From JANRIC01 sp033765345 (GTDB taxonomy: Bacteria > Bacteroidota > Bacteroidia > Cytophagales > Microscillaceae): a stretch of 61,277 bases of DNA. A program made the translations under genes and the position numbers. The notes beneath the pieces were generated by a model. It saw nothing but the letters and a program-made list of their open reading frames with translations. It made no database searches and was not told where the DNA came from. Positions 1-9,345 of the stretch are shown here, in pieces (position 1 is the first letter of the stretch; the number at the start of each line of letters is the position of its first letter). Location of the stretch: positions 1 to 61,277 of the forward strand of contig JANRIC010000237.1 of NCBI GenBank assembly GCA_033765345.1, given 5' to 3'.

Positions 1-2
1 CT

Positions 3-1574
3 TTGCAGGAAGAATTCGACCATTTGGGCGGTTATACAATTCAATCCAAAGCAGAAGAGATTTTAGAAGGACTTGGCTTTAAAACTGAAGAATTATCAAA
101 ACCTTTGAAAGAGTTTTCGGGAGGCTGGCGTATGCGTGTAATGTTGGCCAAATTGCTTTTGCAAAAACCTGCACTCTTACTCCTTGATGAGCCTACCAAC
201 CACTTGGATTTGCCTTCTATCCAATGGATTGAGAATTATATCCATAATTACGATGGAGCAATTATCGTTGTATCTCACGACCGCGAATTTGTAAACAATA
301 CGGCTACCTCTATCGTAGAGGTGAGCAATCGCCAACTAAACCAATATTCGGGGAATTACGACTTTTATTTGAAAGAGAAGAAGCTCAGGGCTGAAATTCA
401 ACAATCTGCCTACGAAAACCAACAACAAAAAATCAAACAAACCGAAAAATTTATTGAACGATTCCGAGCCAAAGCCACTAAGGCCAAGCAGGTGCAATCT
501 AGGGTTAAGGAATTGGAGCGCCTAGACCGAATCGAAGAGGTAGCAGATGACAATATGGTGGTTAATTTTAAGTTTAATTGTGGACGGCCTTCGGGCAAAC
601 AAGTCATTAAACTTGAGCAGGTGGGCAAAGCCTACAACGATCTGGTCATCCTCAAAGAGTCGGATGCAGTCATTATGCGAGGCAATAAAGTCGCACTCAT
701 TGGTGCCAACGGAAAAGGAAAATCTACCCTTCTACGAATCTTGGCCGGTACCGAACCCATCCAAGGTAATCGCGAACTGGGTCACAACGTCAATTTCGCC
801 TTTTTTGCACAGCATCAGCTCGAATCACTGAACGTAGAAAACGAAATTCTTGAAGAACTCAAGCAAGCCGGTACCGGCAAATCCGAAACCGAATTGAGGA
901 ATGTACTGGGATGTTTTTTATTTGCTGGAGATGAAGTTTTCAAAAAAATAAAAGTACTTTCAGGAGGTGAAAAATCCCGTGTAGCTCTTGCCAAAGTGCT
1001 GATTTCAGAAGCTAACTTCTTATTGCTAGATGAACCTACCAATCACCTCGACATGCAATCGGTAAATATCCTGATTCAGGCCTTGCAGCAATATGAAGGC
1101 ACTTTTATTGTGGTTTCGCACGATCGTTATTTTATATCACAGATTGCCAATACCATTTATTATATTGATGATCAACAGATTAAACAATACCCTGGCACCT
1201 ACGACGAGTATGAATACTGGCGTCTGAATCTACTCAAAACATCTAATCAGAATAATACTCAAAATCAAAAAAATAAGGACAAAGATAAAAAAACCAAGCC
1301 CGAAAAAAGCCCTGAAGAGAAAGAACTGAGGAAAAAACTTCGAGACCTCTCTGCTAAATTAGAAGAACTTGAGATGAGTATTATGCAATTGGAAGAAGAA
1401 AAAATCACTCTCGAGAAACAATTATCACAGCCGGAAATCTATGAAAACCCTGATAAAATGCATCAAACTCAAGAAAAATATCAAAAAATTAATGCTACCC
1501 TGGAACAAAAACAAGCTTCCTGGGATACTTGGGCATTGGAGATCGAGGAGCTGGAGAAAAATCTTAAAAATTAA
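3..1574 (+). CDS. ABC-F family ATPase, 5' end cut by window edge
   Basis: Soluble tandem ABC ATPase of the ABC-F type (Uup/YheS/EttA relatives), a family that acts on ribosomes. The visible part opens just before the first signature motif (FSGGWRMR) and Walker B (LLLLDEPTNHLD). A linker with a charged coiled coil follows, then a complete second ATPase with Walker A (GANGKGKST), signature LSGGEKSRVALAK and Walker B (LLLDEPTNHLD). The last 100 or so residues are a Lys/Glu-rich coiled-coil tail like the Uup C-terminal domain. The first Walker A, roughly 110 residues, lies outside the window. The frame is open from base 3, so the apparent TTG there is not a real start. No transmembrane segments are seen, which argues against a transporter. 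Which ABC-F subgroup it belongs to cannot be decided from this part. Confidence 0.93.
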   Translation: MQEEFDHLGGYTIQSKAEEILEGLGFKTEELSKPLKEFSGGWRMRVMLAKLLLQKPALLLLDEPTNHLDLPSIQWIENYIHNYDGAIIVVSHDREFVNNTATSIVEVSNRQLNQYSGNYDFYLKEKKLRAEIQQSAYENQQQKIKQTEKFIERFRAKATKAKQVQSRVKELERLDRIEEVADDNMVVNFKFNCGRPSGKQVIKLEQVGKAYNDLVILKESDAVIMRGNKVALIGANGKGKSTLLRILAGTEPIQGNRELGHNVNFAFFAQHQLESLNVENEILEELKQAGTGKSETELRNVLGCFLFAGDEVFKKIKVLSGGEKSRVALAKVLISEANFLLLDEPTNHLDMQSVNILIQALQQYEGTFIVVSHDRYFISQIANTIYYIDDQQIKQYPGTYDEYEYWRLNLLKTSNQNNTQNQKNKDKDKKTKPEKSPEEKELRKKLRDLSAKLEELEMSIMQLEEEKITLEKQLSQPEIYENPDKMHQTQEKYQKINATLEQKQASWDTWALEIEELEKNLKN

Positions 1575-1644
1575 TCCCAAATGTGATTGGATTTCAGAGA
1601 AGATTGCCCTAAATTGAGTTATATTTATGTAAATTGTAACAACT

Positions 1645-2046
1645 ATGGATGAAGGAACTCTACAAATTCTATTTTATGTAGTTATAGGCTTGATCTTGGT
1701 CTTTTTCGGAAGTGGCAAGAAAAAACCTGCTACCACTACCGAACCCAAAAAAAATCAACAAACTCCTATTTCAGAAGGGCAACCTACTTTGGGTGAACTG
1801 CTCAAAAAACTACAACAAGCCGGAGATGATCCTCAAAAAAATACCGATTATATGAGTTCAGAGATTTACTCGGAATTGAGTAAAAATTATTATCAATCCA
1901 GCAAACCCTCCGAACTGGTCAAAGACCAACATTTAGCCCCCTTTAAGAAAAAAAAGAAACACGTATTGGTAGAAGATTTACTAAGCAACCAAAAAAATCT
2001 CCGCAAAGCATTCCTGATGGGAGAGATTTTTAAGACTAAGTTTTAG
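1645..2046 (+). CDS. small single-pass membrane protein, conserved Bacteroidota hypothetical
   Basis: 133 residues. Residues about 7-23 form one hydrophobic helix (ILFYVVIGLILVFFG). A Lys/Thr/Pro/Gln-rich, probably disordered stretch and a basic patch (KKKKKH) follow. The C-terminus LRKAFLMGEIFKTKF resembles a tail I recall from short Bacteroidota hypothetical proteins (typically LRKAxIYSEIL), which suggests a conserved short linear motif. Function is unknown. It lies 70 bp downstream of the ABC-F gene on the same strand, so co-transcription is possible, and converges on miaE with a 21 bp gap. The ATG at 1645 is the only sensible start because it places the helix at the N-terminus. Confidence 0.75.
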   Translation: MDEGTLQILFYVVIGLILVFFGSGKKKPATTTEPKKNQQTPISEGQPTLGELLKKLQQAGDDPQKNTDYMSSEIYSELSKNYYQSSKPSELVKDQHLAPFKKKKKHVLVEDLLSNQKNLRKAFLMGEIFKTKF

Positions 2047-2067
2047 CAGCTTGCCCTCAGGCAATAT

Positions 2068-2649
2068 TTAATGCATTCGGTCACCCCGGATTTCCATATC
2101 TTTCATGATTTGAGACTCGGCTTCCAGCAAATCCTGTAATCGGGCTTCAACTTCATATTCGGGCATATATTCTTTGGCAAGTTTTACAAAATTGACATAA
2201 TGATTGGCTTCTGAGATCATGAGTTCGTGATAAAATTTTTGAAGACTTTCATCAGCAATTTCCAAGGATAAAAGCCTGAACCTTTCACAGCTTCTGGCCT
2301 CGATCAAGGCATTGACCAATAATTTGTCCATCAATTGCAATTCAGGATGCCCTCCTTTTCTTACCAAAGCGTTTAGTTGTACGACGTATTCATCTTTGCG
2401 CTGGCGGCCAAGTGGTATATTTCTTTTTTTGAGTTCTTTGAGTACCATTCTGAAGTGCCCCCATTCTTCACTCACTACGGGGCTCAGTACTTCAACCAGC
2501 TTATGGCGTTCGGGGTATTGTACAATCAAAGAAATACAACTTGATGCGGCTTTTTGCTCGCAATAGGCGTGGTCAATGAGAATATCTCCGATATTTTTTT
2601 CGGCGATATTTACCCATCGTGGGTCGGAGGCTAGTTTTAATCCCAACAT
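2068..2649 (-). CDS. miaE: tRNA-(ms2io6A37)-hydroxylase MiaE
   Basis: 193 residues, about the family length. MiaE is a diiron monooxygenase that hydroxylates the isopentenyl group of ms2i6A37 in tRNAs reading UNN codons. The ferritin-like four-helix bundle shows the expected ligand motifs: an early Glu/His region (DHAYCEQKA), EEWGHF in helix 2, EARSCERF in helix 3 and the ExxH-type SEANHY in helix 4. The enzyme is soluble and depends on MiaA and MiaB, which are not in this window. It stands alone between a convergent small gene and the porin gene on its own strand, 52 bp away, so it may or may not be co-transcribed with the porin. Confidence 0.92.
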   Translation of the reverse strand: MLGLKLASDPRWVNIAEKNIGDILIDHAYCEQKAASSCISLIVQYPERHKLVEVLSPVVSEEWGHFRMVLKELKKRNIPLGRQRKDEYVVQLNALVRKGGHPELQLMDKLLVNALIEARSCERFRLLSLEIADESLQKFYHELMISEANHYVNFVKLAKEYMPEYEVEARLQDLLEAESQIMKDMEIRGDRMH

Positions 2650-2701
2650 GGCTTGTGATAATTTATAGCAGAATTTAAGTAATTCTCAGAATTAAATATA
2701 A

Positions 2702-4702
2702 TTAATCAAAAAACATCCAATTGACGCCGAAAATAAACGATCTTGGTTGACCTGGGTACATAGGACTGGTTTCATAACCTTTGTCTGGTCTTTCATTTAA
2801 ATGAATGAATTTTAGGAAAATTCGTACATTTTTAATCCGCATATTAAAAAACACATCTACAATAGGGTAGGCCTTTACTTCAAATTCATTTTGTAAGTAA
2901 AACTGCTTACTTACAGGCATATAACTATCTGCAAAATAAGCACTCTTAAAGTGCATTTCCAAACCGATCTGGGTTTGCAGAAGTTTTTTCAACAGACAAT
3001 CTTCACAATAAACTCTAGAATTGGCAAATAATCTAGGAACACGAAAAATATCTGCCCCCAAGCTTTCGGTATAGATAAAGTTGTTTACTGTTTTTACACG
3101 CCCCCACTGATAATCCAGATTCAGTCCGATCTGGAGCAACTGCAAGGCTTCTGCAGTTTGTTGTGGTTGGACATTTTCATCAAAATAAATGTAATTGGTC
3201 ACAATTTTATACGATCCAAAAGGATTGAGTCTTAACTTGCCAAAAGTAAAATCGATACTCCCTGAAAATTCATTACTGAGGGTATTGCTGAACAAACGCC
3301 GCCAGTCAAAAAAATTGCTTGTAAATTGTCTTTGAACCAGGGTTGGTGCATATAAAATACTTTTGAAAGTCAGAGATAAATTTCTATTATAAAAAGTGCC
3401 TTCCAACAGATAATTATCTCCCAGCGCAAATTCAGCTTTGGCAGCCAGGCGTGAATTTTCATTAAATTCATAAAAAAGCTCTCCTCCTAAGAAATTCTCA
3501 ATTTCAGCAACTCGAAGGTTCAGATTTTTAAGGGTATCCAAAATGGTAGAATCCTGATTTAATCGTATCAAATTTTGCCCTTCGTAAGACGAATTCCAAT
3601 TGTAAATCTGATTGCGGAAATAGGCAATATAGTTGAAACCCGAAATCTTGCCTTTGATTCCAAATCTATTTTGGTACTGCCAATAAATATTCCCTTCAAA
3701 AACGCCTTCACTACTAAAATTAAATACCCGAAGTGTGTCTAAGACATCATCTTCATCAAAATAATTGATCACATCGTTTTGCACACGAGGATAAAAATCC
3801 AGGTTTCCCTGTATGTCTGCTTCGGTATAAGTATTTCTATGTCGTTGAATATCAAGCACATGGAAAGCAGTAAAACCCTTTCCTAGTAGTTTGTATTGAT
3901 GGTATATATGGTGGTTGTTTTGTGTTTGCCAACTTTCGGCCGAAATGCCCAGATTCGCATCGGATTCAAGAAAAGAGAAAAGTCCATTATTGGGCAATGC
4001 AGCGTCAAGAGCAACACCACCCGACTCCTCGACAGGCTGGTTCAGGTGAGTATAATGATAAAGGAATGTATAACGCTTATTCTTGCTGTAAAACCCTGTA
4101 AAGGCTGTGAATGAAATATTATCTGCCAGGATTTCTTCATTATCGCCTCCAAATAAACGATTGGAATTGAGGCGAATATAGTGCATGCCAAAGTTCCAGT
4201 ATTGATTTACATTTCTTGAAAATACAAAATCAATGGATTGATCGGCATTGGTTCCCTGCACATAATAAGCCTGTGTAAAAGGAGATTTAGTATCAAAATA
4301 ACGCACATTGTCCGGTCCGAAAGCAAAAGCCTGATAAGGGTCTATTCCCAGGCGGGTACCTACCCTATCGGGCGACTGAAAAAATACCGGGCGTAAGGCA
4401 GTACCAAAGCTGCCTAAATCCTGATAAAAATTCCTCGAGCCATTGACTTTGTTATATTGATGAAAAGCATTTAAAGTAGTATCAATAATTCGTAGACGAC
4501 CATTATCTTCCAAAATATCTCTTTCCAGAAAATACGAAGTCGTTTTAGGCCCATATACCTGTTTGGTGGTATCATCCAGAATTTGCGCCCTTAGCCCAGA
4601 AACAAAACTACCGCCCAATAACCCTAGTATACATAACCAGAGGATCAATACAGCACTCGGATTTACTTTCAAAATAAGTAATTTTAAGAGATTTCTGAGC
4701 AA
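2702..4702 (-). CDS. putative porin (Bacteroidota large beta-barrel)
   Basis: 666 residues with an N-terminal hydrophobic export segment (about residues 14-40, ending near LRAQ). The rest is built of alternating aromatic/polar strands rich in Tyr, Phe and Asn, as in an outer-membrane barrel. Early motifs (TSYFLERDILEDNG, LGSFGTALRPVFF, FGPDNVRYFDTKSPFTQ) fit the putative-porin family of Bacteroidota (Pfam Porin_10 from memory). The terminal strand ends in an aromatic (FGVNWMFFD), as barrels usually do. Substrate is unknown. There is no TonB plug domain, so passive diffusion is more likely than active uptake. The protein has no adjacent partner. Confidence 0.8.
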   Translation of the reverse strand: MLRNLLKLLILKVNPSAVLILWLCILGLLGGSFVSGLRAQILDDTTKQVYGPKTTSYFLERDILEDNGRLRIIDTTLNAFHQYNKVNGSRNFYQDLGSFGTALRPVFFQSPDRVGTRLGIDPYQAFAFGPDNVRYFDTKSPFTQAYYVQGTNADQSIDFVFSRNVNQYWNFGMHYIRLNSNRLFGGDNEEILADNISFTAFTGFYSKNKRYTFLYHYTHLNQPVEESGGVALDAALPNNGLFSFLESDANLGISAESWQTQNNHHIYHQYKLLGKGFTAFHVLDIQRHRNTYTEADIQGNLDFYPRVQNDVINYFDEDDVLDTLRVFNFSSEGVFEGNIYWQYQNRFGIKGKISGFNYIAYFRNQIYNWNSSYEGQNLIRLNQDSTILDTLKNLNLRVAEIENFLGGELFYEFNENSRLAAKAEFALGDNYLLEGTFYNRNLSLTFKSILYAPTLVQRQFTSNFFDWRRLFSNTLSNEFSGSIDFTFGKLRLNPFGSYKIVTNYIYFDENVQPQQTAEALQLLQIGLNLDYQWGRVKTVNNFIYTESLGADIFRVPRLFANSRVYCEDCLLKKLLQTQIGLEMHFKSAYFADSYMPVSKQFYLQNEFEVKAYPIVDVFFNMRIKNVRIFLKFIHLNERPDKGYETSPMYPGQPRSFIFGVNWMFFD

Positions 4703-4790
4703 AATAAATGCATATCCAGCAGATGACCAAAGATTATCTTAAAGCTTTAACATCTCTTAACTTTATGAAGAAGTGTGTAGCTTCATTTTT

Positions 4791-5045
4791 TTAATTTTTA
4801 AAGTGTTCTGTTTTGATAAGCTCCAGATCACGATCAATGGCAGTGATGATACCTTCCAAATTCTCAAGTCTTTGATGGATTTCCAAGTCAGACTGGCTCT
4901 TTAGGAGTTCTATTTTTAATTTTTGTAACTCAACTCTTTTCATTCTCAAGCGAAAGAAATTATTGATCAACAGACTACTAATCGCAGTAATCATAATTGG
5001 CTCGATCACACCTGAACGCGTTAAAATATGTAGGATTTCTATCAT
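4791..5045 (-). CDS. small membrane-anchored coiled-coil protein, unknown
   Basis: 84 residues. A hydrophobic stretch (about residues 14-31, IEPIMITAISSLLINNFF) is followed by a basic segment and a heptad-like coiled coil (RVELQKLKIELLKSQ, then RLENLEGIITAIDRDLELI). The layout, one membrane helix then a short coiled coil, recalls PspB-like small proteins, but no specific family motif is recognised and that comparison rests on architecture only. It sits 88 bp upstream of the porin start on the same strand. No homologous neighbour helps to name it. The start ATG gives a normal short N-terminus. Confidence 0.55.
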   Translation of the reverse strand: MIEILHILTRSGVIEPIMITAISSLLINNFFRLRMKRVELQKLKIELLKSQSDLEIHQRLENLEGIITAIDRDLELIKTEHFKN

Positions 5046-5567
5046 TATTTTAGGAATATGGTTTTAAATTAAACAAGTATGCATTGCAAGGTACTAAGTT
5101 ATAAAATATAATTGAATAAATAAATCATTCTTAGTATTTTTTTAGTGAGCCTTGTCATTTGATTTGGAAAAAATTTAACAAAAAATTGATATAATTTGAT
5201 TGAAAATTAATTTATCAAAACTTCTGCACTGAAAGTTCGTAAGCATAAATGATTGACTTTGAATGAAAAGCTTATTCCAAATATGTCAATCCAAATTAAT
5301 AGCAAATCAAATATTGATTTTTTCCTCCACCTTGGTCTCTATTATTGAGCAAGGAAAGACACCAACTTAAATTCTATGCGCTCAAACCAACAATAAACTC
5401 TCTTTTGAGAGGTATAAATCCTGCCTTGAACTCAGGCGGAATCTAAGTTTACAACCAACAGAAAAATATCTTTAGAATCGAACATTCTATTTAAAAAACC
5501 AAATTGAGTCAATCCATCTAGCTTTGACAAAAACCAAACTATTAATCTTATAATTGAGTCAAATAAG
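5046..5567. other. gene-free divergent intergenic region
   Basis: 522 bp of AT-rich DNA between the small coiled-coil gene (leftward) and the sensor kinase (rightward). The only structure seen is an 11-bp direct repeat AATTGAGTCAA at 5502-5512 and 5552-5562, and a TAGCTTTG at 5519-5526. The latter matches the Bacteroidota -7 element TAnnTTTG but has no TTG at the proper distance upstream. No ORF with a credible start is present. Confidence 0.5.
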
Positions 5568-7655
5568 ATGGCTAGGCAATGTTTGATCTTAACTGCAAAG
5601 TTGTTATTACTTTGTGGAGTGCTTCATGCACAAAGCTTAAGCGAATACAAGGCAAGGGTCTATCAGATACATTCAAATCATCAGGAATTTCAGAATTTAA
5701 ATTCTTATCTGATGATTTTGCAGAATGTAGACGAAAATTTGAGTGCCGAAGAGATTCAAAAACTGAGTCTGGAGAAAGCTCACCCTTATTATTCACCCGT
5801 CCAGTCGACAATGCGAAAAAATGCTGTTGTTTGGGGGAAAATTGTATTGCTCAATACTTTTGAAGAAGAGTACGAGTGGTTGTTGTTTACCGGAAATAAT
5901 GATCTGGTGGAGGTCTATGTCTTACAAAAAGACGGAAGCCTAAGTCTCAAAAAAAGCGGCAGTAAAACTCCTCTTTCGGAAAAAGACATCAAGAAAGGCA
6001 ATGAGAGTCTGGTATTGCTACATCTCCTACCCCACCAACCCACCGAGATTTATATCAAAATCAAACAATACGGACAAAAAACCCCTGTTTTTGATCTTCA
6101 ATTGGTGCATCCCGAAGTCTGGCAACAAAAGATTTTGGGGCGTAATCTTTTTCAAGGTCTTTTTCAGGGGATTTTATGGATGATGATCTTCTATAGCTCT
6201 TTTATAGCTTTGGTCAGCAAAGATCGTCCTTACGCCTATTATGCATTATTTTTATTCCTTACTTCTGTATTTTTTAATCATTTTCATTATCTCTCTGCCG
6301 AGTTTTTATTGGGTGATTTTCCCTGGTTGAATAGTGCTTTGTGGTTTGTTTCGGCTTTGATTCCTCCGGCTTACCTTCAATTTGTACGATCTTTCCTCAA
6401 TATTCGGAAGATACTCCCCTATTGGGATCGGGTAGCTTTGATGCTTATTCGTGTAGGCTTGTTAATATTTGTACTCGAAATTTTGGTTTATTCATTTACC
6501 CTGCACGAGCAGTTTTTGAGTTATATGCATATTCATGCGATGATGGGCGAATTGATTGCTTCATGGGTAGTTTTGATTAAAATTTTCAATACCCGCCAAA
6601 AAATCGCGCGATATTTTAGCATGGGTGCTATGCTGTCGGTGGTGAATGCCCTTGTGGGAATTTTTTTAATTCATTATTTACACATTCAAGAGGGGATTTA
6701 TTGGATTCAAGTAGGTCTGATTCTGGAAATTCTGGTCTTTTTGTTCGGACTGGGTTATGGGATATTCATCAAAGAAAGCTACAGACGTAAGATACAGGAG
6801 AACATGATTGCTCAACTTCAAAAAAATGAGAAATTACAAAACAAACTCAATCAGGAACTGGAGGAAATGGTCAAAAAACGTACTGCTGAAATTGAGCAAC
6901 AAAAAAACAAACTGGAAGAGCTTAATTTTATTAAAGATAAGTTATTCAACATCATCTCACACGATCTCCGAAGCCCTCTGACCTCACTACAAGGCTCTTT
7001 ACAGGCACTTCACTTAGGCTTACTCAATAAAGAAGAAGAAAAAAGTATTTATTTTAATCTGAATCACAAACTCAATTATACCAAAAGCTTGCTGGATAAT
7101 CTTCTTTACTGGGCGATGATTCAGATGGAAAAAGTAAGCACCCGCTTTGAAGAAATTGATCTTTACAAGCTTGTCGGTGAAGTACTGCAAAACTTCCAGG
7201 CCAGCAATAACAAAAAAATAACCCTCAAAAATAATGTCCCTGAAAATAGTTTTGCGATGGCAGATCGTAATATGGTACTTGTTGTAATTAGAAATCTAAT
7301 CAGCAACGCCCTGAAATTCACCCCAGAAAACGGATGTGTACAAATCAACGGCCGAGTAGTTGACAATTACCTGGAGATTGAAGTGGAGGATAATGGCATT
7401 GGGATGGATAAAGAAGAAGTAGATCGTCTTTTTAAATTGGATACTCATTTTAGTAAACCCGGCACTGCCCTGGAGAAAGGCACAGGGCTGGGTCTGTTGC
7501 TCTGCAAGGAGTTTGTACTCAAAAATGAAGGAGATATCTACGTAAAAAGTAAAAAAAATCAAGGTAGTAAATTTATTTTCACACTCAAACGCAAAATGAA
7601 TCTAATCAAAAACAGCCCAGAAAAATACGGTTTTAGTTATGTAATTTTGGTCTAA
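5568..7655 (+). CDS. 7TMR-DISM sensor histidine kinase
   Basis: 695 residues. A signal peptide (1-22, ending LHAQ) leads into a periplasmic sensory domain (about 45-190) of the 7TMR-DISM extracellular type. Seven hydrophobic helices (about 195-400) and a coiled-coil linker (EELNFIKDKLFN) follow. The kinase core has the H-box SHDLRSPL with phospho-acceptor His465, the N-box NLISNALKFTP, G1 VEDNGIGM and G2 GTGLGLLLCKEF. Such kinases sense small ligands, often carbohydrates, at the outer face of the inner membrane. No DNA-binding regulator is fused or adjacent. The next two genes encode receiver proteins with cyclase and phosphatase outputs and are the likely partners. The last 20 or so residues after the ATPase domain look non-conserved. 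Confidence 0.9.
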   Translation: MARQCLILTAKLLLLCGVLHAQSLSEYKARVYQIHSNHQEFQNLNSYLMILQNVDENLSAEEIQKLSLEKAHPYYSPVQSTMRKNAVVWGKIVLLNTFEEEYEWLLFTGNNDLVEVYVLQKDGSLSLKKSGSKTPLSEKDIKKGNESLVLLHLLPHQPTEIYIKIKQYGQKTPVFDLQLVHPEVWQQKILGRNLFQGLFQGILWMMIFYSSFIALVSKDRPYAYYALFLFLTSVFFNHFHYLSAEFLLGDFPWLNSALWFVSALIPPAYLQFVRSFLNIRKILPYWDRVALMLIRVGLLIFVLEILVYSFTLHEQFLSYMHIHAMMGELIASWVVLIKIFNTRQKIARYFSMGAMLSVVNALVGIFLIHYLHIQEGIYWIQVGLILEILVFLFGLGYGIFIKESYRRKIQENMIAQLQKNEKLQNKLNQELEEMVKKRTAEIEQQKNKLEELNFIKDKLFNIISHDLRSPLTSLQGSLQALHLGLLNKEEEKSIYFNLNHKLNYTKSLLDNLLYWAMIQMEKVSTRFEEIDLYKLVGEVLQNFQASNNKKITLKNNVPENSFAMADRNMVLVVIRNLISNALKFTPENGCVQINGRVVDNYLEIEVEDNGIGMDKEEVDRLFKLDTHFSKPGTALEKGTGLGLLLCKEFVLKNEGDIYVKSKKNQGSKFIFTLKRKMNLIKNSPEKYGFSYVILV

Positions 7656-8165
7656 AATACGATCCTCCTTGCTGAATATTGTCCAAAAAATTGCTTCGCT
7701 AATGCTCCTGTAGGCTTGACTTGTCTTTATTCTCTTCAAAAAATAAAAAAATCTTGATCCAATGCTAAAAAATTGTTAAATGAGCCGTAGAAATGATGGC
7801 AGAGAACTTGTTGTAGGCGACAGAATAGGCAAAGAAATGAGAAATCAGCTTTTTTTATCCATGTCAATCAAGGGAAATCTCACTCGATGATTACTCAGAA
7901 TACTGACTTGTTTGCGTGATCAAGTAATTTTTAGGTCTACAATTTGGCATGAATTATGGGCTTGTAAGTATCTAAAAGGATTTAGGAATATTTAGAGAAA
8001 TAAGATTTTCCACTCTTTCCCTAAATCAAATAAATCACGTATAAATTGCTATATTTAGGCATTTATTCTAATTCTCTCTAAATCGTTTGTTTAAATTCAC
8101 AATGTTGGGTATTTTAAGCCTTTGAATATGAAGAGAAGTCTATTTTTAAATAACCTAAAGAATTC
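7656..8165. other. gene-free region between sensor kinase and cyclase regulator
   Basis: 510 bp of AT-rich DNA with no credible ORF. I see no clear terminator hairpin after the kinase and no good -33/-7 pair before the cyclase gene. The distance suggests that the cyclase gene has its own promoter rather than being in one operon with the kinase. Confidence 0.45.
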
Positions 8166-9290
8166 ATGAGCGAAAACCAAGAAAAGGAGCAAATCCTCTA
8201 TGTAGATGACGAACCGGATAACCTGACAGTATTCAAATCTAATTTTCGCAGATTTTATAAAGTACACACAGCTTCGTCAGCTGGTGAGGGGATGGAAATC
8301 CTGAGAAATCACGATGTCCACGTAATTATTACAGATCAGAGAATGCCTGAAATTACGGGTGTCGAGTTTCTGGAAAGTATCATTGATGACTTTCCAGACT
8401 CTATTCGGATGATTTTAACCGGATTTAGTGATGTAGAAGCCATCATCAAAGCCATCAACCAGGGACAGGTATATCGCTACATTACCAAACCCTGGGATCG
8501 GGAAGAGTTAAAAATTACGATTGACAAAGCCCTTGAATCTTTTCATCTCAGGAAGGAGAACAAAAATCTGATTGCCAGCCTCAAAGAAGCCAATCAAAAT
8601 CTTGAAAGAAAAGTGCAGGAGCGTACCGCAGAAGTAAATGCACAAAAAAAAGAGATTGAGAGTTTATTGCACAATATCCTTCCAGAGGAAATCGCTGCGG
8701 ATCTTCGCCAAACAGGTCAGGCTACTCCCAAACATTATGAGTTGGTCACGGTTTTGTTCAGTGATTTTAAAGGTTTTACCCAATTGGCCGAAAAACTCAG
8801 CCCGGAAGAGCTTATTCAAGAGCTTAATTATTGTTTCCTAGGCTTTGATGAGATTATTGAAAAATACAATCTAGAGAAAATCAAAACAATCGGCGATGCG
8901 TATATGTGCGCTGGCGGAATTCCAGTAGCCAATACCAGCAACCCAGTAGATACCGTCCGGGCAGCCATAGAAATGCAAGCCTTTATTAAACGATGGAAAC
9001 AAGATAAAGAAGCCAAAGGAGAGCAATCCTGGCATCTTCGAATCGGTATTCACACTGGCCCGCTAATTGCAGGTGTTATCGGGAAGAAAAAGTTTGCCTA
9101 CGATATTTGGGGAGATACCGTAAACCTGGCAGCCCGTATGGAATCCAGCGGTGAAATAGATACCATCAATATTTCAGGCTCCACGTATGAGTTGGTAAAA
9201 GACCATTTTCATTGTACTTATCGGGGAAAAATTCAAGCAAAAAATAAAGGAGAAGTTGATATGTATTTTGTGGATTATCCCATTGGCTAA
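8166..9290 (+). CDS. response regulator with class III adenylyl cyclase output
   Basis: 374 residues in three parts. The receiver (about 10-125) has acidic Asp14/Asp15, phospho-acceptor Asp57 in ITDQRMP and the KPW lysine. A coiled coil runs over about 130-165. The class III nucleotide cyclase domain (about 190-370) has both metal-binding Asp residues (LFSDFKGF and KTIGDAYM), the purine-specifying Lys (KTIGD) and Asp (FAYDIWGD), and the transition-state Asn and Arg of VNLAARMES. The Lys/Asp pair predicts ATP, hence cAMP, rather than cGMP (inference from the family). The protein is soluble. It would couple phosphorylation by the upstream kinase to cyclic nucleotide production. Its receiver is almost the same as that of the next gene, 55 bp downstream. 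Confidence 0.92.
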   Translation: MSENQEKEQILYVDDEPDNLTVFKSNFRRFYKVHTASSAGEGMEILRNHDVHVIITDQRMPEITGVEFLESIIDDFPDSIRMILTGFSDVEAIIKAINQGQVYRYITKPWDREELKITIDKALESFHLRKENKNLIASLKEANQNLERKVQERTAEVNAQKKEIESLLHNILPEEIAADLRQTGQATPKHYELVTVLFSDFKGFTQLAEKLSPEELIQELNYCFLGFDEIIEKYNLEKIKTIGDAYMCAGGIPVANTSNPVDTVRAAIEMQAFIKRWKQDKEAKGEQSWHLRIGIHTGPLIAGVIGKKKFAYDIWGDTVNLAARMESSGEIDTINISGSTYELVKDHFHCTYRGKIQAKNKGEVDMYFVDYPIG

Positions 9291-9329
9291 GGAATATCTG
9301 ACCTATATATTTGAAAAACAAGCTTAAAA

Positions 9330-9341
9330 AATTTGCAAATT
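9330..9341. promoter_or_regulatory. 12-bp perfect palindrome before second regulator
   Basis: AATTTGCAAATT is its own reverse complement and ends 4 bases before the ATG at 9346. It is placed where a repressor site or a translation-affecting element could sit. In AT-rich DNA it may also be chance. Confidence 0.3.
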
Positions 9342-9345
9342 ACTT

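Noticed and set aside
5579..5863. Plus-strand frame overlapping the start of the sensor kinase
   Set aside because: It lies in another frame inside the signal peptide and sensory domain coding region and lacks any family signal.
9310..9345. A Bacteroidota promoter before the second response regulator
   Set aside because: A TTG is present but the -7 position reads AAAATTTG, not TAnnTTTG, and the gap to the previous gene is only 55 bp. Co-transcription is simpler.
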